DNA from: a candidate division LCP-89 bacterium
GTDB lineage: Bacteria > Electryoneota > B3-LCP
Reading direction: 5' to 3'
Assembly (NCBI GenBank): GCA_025774735.1
Contig: JALGZU010000046.1
Span: forward strand, 1-12,701
DNA: 12,701 nucleotides
Position numbers and translations under genes: made by a program. A model generated the notes under the pieces. That model worked only from the letters and a program-made list of their open reading frames with translations, was not told where the DNA came from and did no database searches. This document shows positions 7,444 through 12,701 of this stretch, piece after piece (position 1 is the stretch's first letter; the number at the start of each line of letters is the position of its first letter).

Positions 7444-8424
7444 ATGAAGATCGGGGAGATACTCATCGATATCCCCGTACTGCTGGCACCTCTGGCGGGC
7501 ATTACCGACCGCTCCTTCAGGTCGGTCTGCCGGCGTTTGGGAGCCGGTATGGTCTTTTCCGAGATGATCAGCGCTGAGGCGGTGGGGCATAACTCCGCTA
7601 AGACCTGGAATCTGGCCACCTTCGACCAGGAAGAACGGCCCATCGGCCTGCAGATCTTCAGTCACGATCCCGAAACGCTGGCTCAGGCGACAGCTCAGTT
7701 GGAGGATTTGAAACCGGATGCTTTCGATCTGAATTTCGGCTGTCCGGTCAAGAAAGTCGTGCGGCGCGGCGCCGGAGCCGGTTTTTTGGAAGATCTCGAA
7801 CGGCTGACCACAGCGGTGCAATGGGTGGTCGATGCCACTCGGCGTCCTGTCACCGTGAAATTGAGGTCCGGACCGTCGCATGACCGCCTGAACGCCGTCG
7901 AGGTGGCCCAGCGGTCACAGGAAGCTGGAGCGTCTGCCGTAACCGTCCATGCCCGCACCACCAGCCAGGGATTTAGAGGTCGCGCTGATTGGGACATCAT
8001 AGCCCGGGTCAAGAAGGCTGTCACCATTCCCGTCATTGGCAACGGCGACATTCGCAGCCCCGATGACATGATGCGGATGCTCGAGCAGACCGGCTGTGAT
8101 GCCGTCATGATCGGCCGGGGTTGCCTGGGTAATCCCTGGCTCTTCGATGCCTGTAGAGCGGCGCTGCAGGGCGAAACCTGGCAGCCGCCAGACGCAGCAG
8201 CCCGGTGGCCGGTCATTGAGCACCATCTCGTCAGCGCCTTCGCCGACAAGGGTGAATACGTCGGAGTCCGGGAGATGCGCAAGCACCTCGGATGGTACAG
8301 CAAAGGGATGCCCGGCGCCGCTCAATTTCGTGCCAGCGTCTTCTACCTCGAAGACCCGGAAGAGGTCATCGAGACGAGCCGTCAATTCTTTTTACATCAA
8401 GCCGAAGAGCCCGCGGGTGGATGA
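7444..8424 (+). CDS. dusB: tRNA-dihydrouridine synthase, DusB type
   Basis: An FMN- and NADPH-dependent enzyme that reduces specific uridines in tRNA to dihydrouridine. The 326 residues match DusB (about 321). Visible are the N-terminal VLLAPLAGITDRSFR, the FGCPVKKVVRRGAGAGF block with catalytic C100, the FMN-contacting K139 in VTVKLRSG, the HARTTSQGFRG segment and VMIGRGCLGNPWLF near the end of the TIM barrel. The frame is open upstream to a TTG at 7387, but homology begins at ATG 7444 (MKIGEI), which gives the standard length, so I choose 7444. The 3' end overlaps larB by eight bases, suggesting an operon. Assignment to DusB rather than another bacterial Dus rests on overall pattern and length. 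Confidence 0.93.
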   Translation: MKIGEILIDIPVLLAPLAGITDRSFRSVCRRLGAGMVFSEMISAEAVGHNSAKTWNLATFDQEERPIGLQIFSHDPETLAQATAQLEDLKPDAFDLNFGCPVKKVVRRGAGAGFLEDLERLTTAVQWVVDATRRPVTVKLRSGPSHDRLNAVEVAQRSQEAGASAVTVHARTTSQGFRGRADWDIIARVKKAVTIPVIGNGDIRSPDDMMRMLEQTGCDAVMIGRGCLGNPWLFDACRAALQGETWQPPDAAARWPVIEHHLVSAFADKGEYVGVREMRKHLGWYSKGMPGAAQFRASVFYLEDPEEVIETSRQFFLHQAEEPAGG

Positions 8425-9205
8425 AGAAACCTTAAAATCATGGCTGGCCGCCTACAAAGCGGGTGAGATGGGCGAATCGGAGATCCTCGGTAACCTGAAG
8501 AATCTCCCCTTCGAAGATCTGCACTTCGCCAAGGTGGATCATCACCGCACTCTGCGGCGCGGATTTCCGGAAGTCATCTATGGCGAAGGTAAGGATATTG
8601 ACCAGATACTGGCCATCGTCTCCCGGCTTAAGAAATCGGGTAATCCGGTCCTGGTCACCCGCCTGGACGAAGCGAAGTTCGATGCCCTGATCGATGCGTA
8701 CCCCAAAGCGCGGGCGAACCGCAAGGCGCGAACCTTTTGCATCAGCGGTAAAAAGCCGGCGGATGCGAAGCGGAAGCATGCTGTCAGGGGTCTGGTCATC
8801 ACTGCAGGGACCTCGGACATGGCTGTGGCGGAGGAGGCGGCGGAGACACTGGAAGCCTTCGGGTTTGTCTGCGACCGGCTCTACGACGTCGGAGTGGCGG
8901 GACTGCACCGCCTGATGGCTCACAGAGAACTGATTATGAGTGCGGACGTGATCGCCGTGATCGCGGGGATGGAAGGGGCGCTGGCTTCGGTCGTCGGAGG
9001 GTTGGTGGACGTGCCCGTGGTCGCCGTGCCGACCTCCGTGGGCTACGGAGCTAATTTCAGCGGCTTATCCGCCCTGCTGGGAATGTTGACCGGCTGCGCC
9101 GGCGGAGTCGCCGTCGTGAACATCGATAACGGTTTTGCCGCCGGTTATATGATGGCGGTCATTCTGCGCAACCTGGAGAAGAAATCGTCGAAACCTGCAA
9201 GTTAA
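8417..9205 (+). CDS. larB: LarB, nickel-pincer cofactor carboxylase/hydrolase
   Basis: LarB carboxylates the pyridine ring of nicotinic acid adenine dinucleotide and hydrolyses its phosphoanhydride, the first step towards the nickel-pincer nucleotide cofactor of lactate racemase and related enzymes. The C-terminal half is a PurE-like domain: VITAGTSDMAVAEEAAETL (T129-D134 is the phosphate-binding loop), DVGVAGLHRL, GMEGALASVVGGL and GYGANFSGLSALL. C227 (TGCAGGVAVVNIDNG) matches the cysteine reported to form a covalent pyridine intermediate. The N-terminal third (VDHHRTLRRGFPEVIYGEGK) is also LarB-specific. The frame is open far upstream inside dusB; GTG 8417 gives the normal length of 262 residues and overlaps the dusB stop. 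larC, larE and larA are absent from the window, so the pathway must be completed elsewhere or the gene is an orphan. Confidence 0.93.
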   Translation: MDEETLKSWLAAYKAGEMGESEILGNLKNLPFEDLHFAKVDHHRTLRRGFPEVIYGEGKDIDQILAIVSRLKKSGNPVLVTRLDEAKFDALIDAYPKARANRKARTFCISGKKPADAKRKHAVRGLVITAGTSDMAVAEEAAETLEAFGFVCDRLYDVGVAGLHRLMAHRELIMSADVIAVIAGMEGALASVVGGLVDVPVVAVPTSVGYGANFSGLSALLGMLTGCAGGVAVVNIDNGFAAGYMMAVILRNLEKKSSKPAS

Positions 9206-9245
9206 TCTCTCCTCAGGGTTTGGTGGCGCAGAGGGATTTAATGCG

Positions 9246-9275
9246 TTGAGTGATACAGTTCTTACAGACGATAAT
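9246..9275 (+). promoter_or_regulatory. lon: Possible lon promoter
   Basis: TTGAGT (9246-9251), an 18-base spacer and GATAAT (9270-9275), with TAATAT overlapping at 9272-9277. The expected start near 9282 would give lon a leader of about 130 bases. It overlaps the minus-strand bL28-like ORF. I see no terminator between larB and this point, so read-through from larB is possible as well. Confidence 0.35.
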
Positions 9276-9297
9276 ATACCTGAAACGGGGCGGCTCG

Positions 9298-9316
9298 GGA
9301 AGCCTGGGGGGCTTCC
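9298..9316 (+). repeat. Hairpin in the lon leader (7-bp stem)
   Basis: GGAAGCC (9298-9304) and GGCTTCC (9310-9316) are perfect inverted copies around the loop TGGGG. No T run follows, so it is not an intrinsic terminator. Confidence 0.5.
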
Positions 9317-9326
9317 ACATCTGAAA

Positions 9327-9339
9327 CCAGCGGCGCTGG
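9327..9339 (+). repeat. Short palindrome in the lon leader
   Basis: CCAGCG (9327-9332) and CGCTGG (9334-9339) flank a single G. It is too tight for a normal RNA hairpin and would fit a protein-binding site, or may simply reflect the arginine codons of the minus-strand bL28-like ORF. Confidence 0.35.
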
Positions 9340-9371
9340 ATTCTCGTCCCGTTTGAAGGCATGGGCATTGC

Positions 9372-9396
9372 GGATCGGCATGGCTGCTGCCGATCC
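9372..9396 (+). repeat. lon: Perfect 9-bp inverted repeat before the lon ribosome-binding site
   Basis: GGATCGGCA (9372-9380) and TGCCGATCC (9388-9396) are exact inverted copies with a seven-base loop, TGGCTGC. The repeat ends five bases before the GGGGGAAA Shine-Dalgarno and 16 bases before ATG 9413. It could be an operator or an RNA hairpin that affects lon translation. It does not match the CIRCE or HAIR heat-shock operator sequences as I know them. Confidence 0.55.
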
Positions 9397-9412
9397 ATAC
9401 TGGGGGAAATCT

Positions 9413-11818
9413 ATGGAAACGATTGACAACGAAAAACAGGTTGTAACGCAGGATAGCGCACACGTCCCCGACGTACTTCCTATTCTGTCTCTCTCCGATC
9501 TGGTGGTCTTTCCCAACATCATCGTCCCCATGGTCGTGACCAACGAGGCCATGGTTCGCTTGGTCAACGACGCGCTGGGCGGGGACCGGACCGTGGGCTG
9601 TTTTACGCTGAAACCGGAAGAAGAGGATAGAGAAAGGGAGATCTATCAGGTCGGCACCTGCTGCCAGGTCGTCAAGATGTTTCGGGTTCCCGATGGCAGC
9701 GTCCGCCTGCTGGTGCGCGGCATGGCCCGGATCTTATTGAAGGAGTTGACCCAGGAAAAGCCCTACCCGATGGCTCGCGTAGAAAAAATGCGGGTGGACC
9801 GACGCCGCTCCCTGAACCTTGAAGCACTGACCCGGACCGTTGCCGAAAACTTCCGCCGCCTCGTCGATCTCTCCCCCAGCCTCACCGAAGAAGTCAAATT
9901 AGGGCTGGACAACGTGGCGGATCCTGAGGTGCTGGCGGACCTGATCGTTCCTAACCTTAATCTTGACGTCGCTGGAAAGCAGGAAATCCTCGAAGCCTGG
10001 CTCCTCGAAGAGCGCATGAACAAACTGTCCGTTCATATCAACCGCGAACTGAAGCTGCTCGAGTTGACCCAGAAGATCCAGGATCAGGTGGACGATGAAC
10101 TGGATCGGTCGCAGAAGGAATATTACTTGCGCGAGCAGATCAAGGCGATCCGCAAGGAGCTGGGGGATGACGAGGATGATTCCCTGGAGATCCGGGAACT
10201 CGAAGAGAAGATCGCCGGGACGAAACTGACCGAGGAGGCGCGCGAAGTTGCCCGCAAAGAGCTGGCTCGCCTCTCCAGGATGAATCCTGCCGCGGCCGAA
10301 TACACGGTCTGCCGCACCTACATCGATTGGATCCTCTCCCTGCCCTGGTTGACCTCTTCGGAGGAATCCATCGATATCAACCACGCCCGCACGATCCTCG
10401 ATGAGGATCACTACGGTCTCGAAGACGTCAAGGAGCGCATTCTGGAGTACCTGGCGGTTCGCAAGCTGCGCGCCGACGTACGCGGGCCGATCCTCTGTTT
10501 TGCCGGTCCTCCCGGAGTGGGGAAGACCTCACTGGGGAAATCGATCGCTCGGGCGTTGGGCCGTGAATTCGCCCGGATCTCGCTGGGCGGCATTCGCGAC
10601 GAAGCGGAGATCCGGGGACACCGCCGCACTTATATCGGAGCCATGCCCGGCCGCATGATCCAGAAGATGCGCTTTGCCGGAGTGAACAATCCCGTCTTCA
10701 TGCTCGACGAAATCGACAAGATGGGGAACGATTTCCGCGGCGATCCGGCTTCCGCCCTGTTGGAAGTACTTGACCCTGAACAGAATTCTTCGTTCAGCGA
10801 TCACTACCTCGAAATCGACTTCGACTTGTCCAAAGTTCTGTTTATCACGACGGCGAACCAGATCTACCAGATTCCGCACCCTCTTCGGGACCGCATGGAA
10901 ATCATCTCCCTGCCGGGATACATATCTCCCGAAAAGATCGCCATCGCCCAGCGCCATCTCATCCCCCGGATGATCGAAGAACACGGCTTGGAACAGAAGC
11001 AGCTTCAGTTCAACCGCTCGGCGTTGGAGAAGATCATCCGCGAGTATACGCGTGAAGCGGGGCTGCGTAACCTGGAACGCACCATTGCAGCAGTCTGCCG
11101 CAAAACCGCCATGCGTCTGACGGAGGGAGATCCGCAGCCGGTAAAAGTCACGGCGCAGAATTACAGCAGTTTCCTGGGCGTGCCTAAATTCCCCTCGGAT
11201 AAACCTGCACGCAAGGCGGGAGTCGGTCTGGCTTACGGATTGGCCTGGACGCCGGTTGGCGGAGAAGTTCTGGCCATCGAATGCTCCTGGATGCCCGGCC
11301 ACGAGCGGGTGCACTTGACCGGGCACCTTGGCGACGTCATGAAAGAATCCGCCGACATCGCCATGAGTTATCTGCGTTCCAATGCCCGGCAATGGGGATT
11401 GGAGCAGGATTTCATCATCGGTACGGAAGTTCACCTGCATATTCCCGAAGGAGCAACACCCAAAGACGGGCCCTCCGCTGGCGTGACAATGGCGACGGCG
11501 CTGGCGTCCCTCTTTACGGGCCGCTCGGTGCGGGATGATCTCGCCATGACCGGGGAGCTGACCCTGCAGGGCAAGGTCTTACCTGTTGGAGGGCTCAGGG
11601 AGAAGCTGGTGGCTGCGCACGGATCCCGCATCAGGAATGTGATCCTCCCCAAAGACAACAAGCAGGACCTCGAAGAGGTCCCCGACCACCTAAAGGAGAA
11701 GATGACTTTCCACTTCGTGGAGAGCATCAACGATATCCTGAACATCGCCCTGGTCGGAGCGAAAAAGAAACCTGCCAATAGCAGCAGAAAAAAGCCCGTA
11801 AGTAATGAGGCGGGATAA
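9413..11818 (+). CDS. lon: ATP-dependent protease Lon (LonA type)
   Basis: Lon degrades misfolded and selected regulatory proteins in the cytoplasm as a homo-hexamer. The 801 residues carry the full LonA architecture. The N-terminal substrate-binding domain starts at about residue 14 (LPILSLSDLVVFPNIIVPMVV). A helical region contains QKEYYLREQIKAIRKELG. The AAA+ domain has Walker A G365-PPGVGKT-372, Walker B D432-E433 (FMLDEIDKM) and TTAN. The S16 protease domain has the catalytic dyad S688 (PKDGPSAGVTMATAL) and K731 (GGLREKLVAA), 43 residues apart as in E. coli. The frame is open back to ATG 9353, but ATG 9413 is preceded by GGGGGAAA and gives the expected N-terminus. The C-terminal tail is lysine-rich and low in complexity. 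No catalytic change is seen. Confidence 0.97.
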   Translation: METIDNEKQVVTQDSAHVPDVLPILSLSDLVVFPNIIVPMVVTNEAMVRLVNDALGGDRTVGCFTLKPEEEDREREIYQVGTCCQVVKMFRVPDGSVRLLVRGMARILLKELTQEKPYPMARVEKMRVDRRRSLNLEALTRTVAENFRRLVDLSPSLTEEVKLGLDNVADPEVLADLIVPNLNLDVAGKQEILEAWLLEERMNKLSVHINRELKLLELTQKIQDQVDDELDRSQKEYYLREQIKAIRKELGDDEDDSLEIRELEEKIAGTKLTEEAREVARKELARLSRMNPAAAEYTVCRTYIDWILSLPWLTSSEESIDINHARTILDEDHYGLEDVKERILEYLAVRKLRADVRGPILCFAGPPGVGKTSLGKSIARALGREFARISLGGIRDEAEIRGHRRTYIGAMPGRMIQKMRFAGVNNPVFMLDEIDKMGNDFRGDPASALLEVLDPEQNSSFSDHYLEIDFDLSKVLFITTANQIYQIPHPLRDRMEIISLPGYISPEKIAIAQRHLIPRMIEEHGLEQKQLQFNRSALEKIIREYTREAGLRNLERTIAAVCRKTAMRLTEGDPQPVKVTAQNYSSFLGVPKFPSDKPARKAGVGLAYGLAWTPVGGEVLAIECSWMPGHERVHLTGHLGDVMKESADIAMSYLRSNARQWGLEQDFIIGTEVHLHIPEGATPKDGPSAGVTMATALASLFTGRSVRDDLAMTGELTLQGKVLPVGGLREKLVAAHGSRIRNVILPKDNKQDLEEVPDHLKEKMTFHFVESINDILNIALVGAKKKPANSSRKKPVSNEAG

Positions 11819-11942
11819 CCCGGGTGTCGAAGTAGGGATTATCTCGCTCCCGCATACGTTAGACTGTAATTGAAGACGATTTTCCGTCTGATTATCCATC
11901 AAACCGCGAGGTCGATTTTATCATTGTTACGAGGTTCAGACC
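11819..11942 (+). other. lon-hutU intergenic region
   Basis: These 124 bases hold the Shine-Dalgarno-like GAGG (11931-11934) for hutU and a small hairpin, AGACG (11874-11878) with CGTCT (11885-11889), that lacks a T run. I see no convincing promoter, and lon has no clear intrinsic terminator here. Confidence 0.4.
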
Positions 11943-12701
11943 ATGTCATCCCGCGTCATTCGAGCCCCCCGGGGCACTTCCCTCTCCTGCAAAGGCTGGC
12001 AACAGGAAGCCGCCCTCCGCATGCTGATGAACAATTTGGATCCCGACGTTGCTGAAAACCCCGATGAACTGATCGTTTACGGTGGTTCCGGTAAGGCCGC
12101 CCGTAACTGGGAGGCTTACGACGCTATCGTTCGTGCCCTTAAGGAGTTGGAGAACGACGAAACCCTGCTCGTGCAGTCCGGCAAGCCCGTGGGAGTCTTT
12201 CGCACTCACGAAACCAGCCCGCGAGTCCTCATCGCCAACGCCAACCTGGTCGGCAACTGGGCGACCTGGGAGTATTTCCGTGAGCTGGAACGGAAAGGCT
12301 TGATCATGTTTGGTCAGATGACCGCCGGATCCTGGATCTATATCGGGACGCAGGGCATTCTACAGGGCACCTACGAGACCTTTGCTGCAGCAGCCAAAAC
12401 CCACTTCGGAGACGACCTGGCCGGTAGGCTCATCCTCACCGGAGGGCTGGGTGGTATGGGCGGTGCCCAACCGCTCGCCGCCACTATGAACGGCGCCGTG
12501 ACCATCTGTGTTGAGGTGGACGAGAGCCGCATCAAACGCCGCCTCGAAACCAAATATCTGGACGTGATGGAGTCCGATTTTGACGCAGCCCTGGCCATCG
12601 CCCGCGAGCATCAGGAGAAGAGGGAGCCGGTCTCGATCGGCCTCCACATGAATGCGGCGGAAGCCTTTCCCGAGTTCGTCAAAAGGGGCGTCATTCCCGA
12701 C
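11943..12701 (+). CDS. hutU: Urocanate hydratase (urocanase), N-terminal part
   Basis: Urocanase converts urocanate to 4-imidazolone-5-propionate, the second step of histidine degradation, using a tightly bound NAD+ as electrophile. The frame is open from ATG 11943 to the window edge and gives 253 of an expected 550 or so residues. Family hallmarks are clear: an N-terminal [77 protein letters not shown] and the glycine-rich NAD-binding loop [17 protein letters not shown] (about 166-182). The catalytic cysteine region lies beyond the window. GAGG sits eight bases before the ATG. A window-internal partner (hutH, hutI, ftcD) is absent, so whether a complete hut pathway follows cannot be told. 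Confidence 0.96.
   Translation, partial: MSSRVIRAPRGTSLSCKGWQQEAALRMLMNNLDPDVAENPDELIVYGGSGKAARNWEAYDAIVRALKELENDETLLVQSGKPVGVFRTHETSPRVLIANANLVGNWATWEYFRELERKGLIMFGQMTAGSWIYIGTQGILQGTYETFAAAAKTHFGDDLAGRLILTGGLGGMGGAQPLAATMNGAVTICVEVDESRIKRRLETKYLDVMESDFDAALAIAREHQEKREPVSIGLHMNAAEAFPEFVKRGVIPD

Larger units (their letters stand above)
9213..9398 (-). pseudogene. Small bL28-like ORF, diverged or decayed
   Basis: This minus-strand ORF of 61 codons fills the gap between larB and lon. Its C-terminal part aligns without gaps to the rpmB product of this window: RRW (22-24), exactly 19 residues, then VCxxCI (C45 and C48). That spacing is identical in bL28, where RRW is 27-29 and the cysteines are C50 and C53. 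About 10 of 28 aligned positions are identical. The N-terminal CxxC pair and the PMVG segment are not recognisable; only C7 is present. A proline-rich KPPRLPEPP segment replaces the NLQ-V-V region. The ATG at 9398 has no Shine-Dalgarno. It may be a remnant of a second bL28 gene, a very diverged paralogue, or chance. The opposite strand holds the lon leader with several inverted repeats, which could shape the translation. Confidence 0.33.

Noticed and set aside
8147..8416. N-terminal extension of larB back into dusB
   Set aside because: The frame is open but the translation there is low-complexity and out of frame with dusB. LarB homology and normal length begin at GTG 8417.
9353..9412. Earlier lon start at ATG 9353
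   Set aside because: It would add 20 non-homologous residues translated through the inverted repeat; ATG 9413 has a strong Shine-Dalgarno.
10529..11440. Minus-strand ORF of 303 codons within lon
   Set aside because: It is an antisense shadow of the lon frame in GC-rich sequence, with no recognisable domain.
11874..11889. Hairpin after lon as an intrinsic terminator
   Set aside because: The stem is only five base pairs and no T run follows on either strand.
1..12701. CRISPR array, tRNA, rRNA, insertion sequence or defence genes
   Set aside because: I looked for direct repeats with spacers, tRNA-like folds, terminal repeats and transposase motifs and found none.

Overview
This window reads as ordinary chromosome from a Gram-negative-type bacterium with moderate-to-high GC coding regions. 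It has a rod-shape cell-wall operon, a four-cysteine (zinc-type) 63-residue bL28, a bifunctional nuclease with a UVR tail, a DUF1844 protein, LarB, Lon and a urocanase. That mix (bifunctional nuclease plus DUF1844 plus HDOD) is more typical of FCB-group, delta-proteobacterial-like or uncultured candidate phyla than of Enterobacteria or Bacilli. No rRNA or other phylogenetic marker fixes the phylum. I see no mobile element, phage gene, CRISPR array or tRNA.

Layout. 1-~110: an end fragment that does not fit its neighbour; it reads as part of an unrelated minus-strand protein. 110-3588: mreD (5' truncated), mrdA (PBP2) and rodA, overlapping and co-directional; these form the elongasome cell-wall module. 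3639-4541: an HDOD-domain signalling protein closed by a clear intrinsic terminator. 4723-5796: a class V (serine-pyruvate/alanine-glyoxylate type) aminotransferase behind a good sigma-70-like promoter. 5855-6046: rpmB on the minus strand with its own terminator. 6047-6255: an AT-rich divergent promoter region. 6256-6801: bifunctional nuclease plus UVR motif, with terminator. 6982-7356: DUF1844 protein. 7444-9205: dusB and larB, overlapping. 9206-9412: a lon leader rich in inverted repeats that also carries, on the minus strand, a small ORF resembling a decayed or diverged bL28. 9413-11818: lon. 11943-end: N-terminal part of urocanate hydratase (hutU).

How the genes relate. MreD, PBP2 and RodA work as one machine: RodA polymerises glycan strands, PBP2 cross-links them, and MreD is part of the Mre scaffold. 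dusB and larB are probably co-transcribed, though tRNA modification and nickel-pincer cofactor synthesis have no obvious functional link. Lon and hutU are separated by 124 bases and are probably independent.

I do not find a convincing new multi-gene system. The points most worth a second look are the junction at the left end, the bL28-like minus-strand ORF, the three inverted repeats in the lon leader, and the possibly leaderless dusB start.
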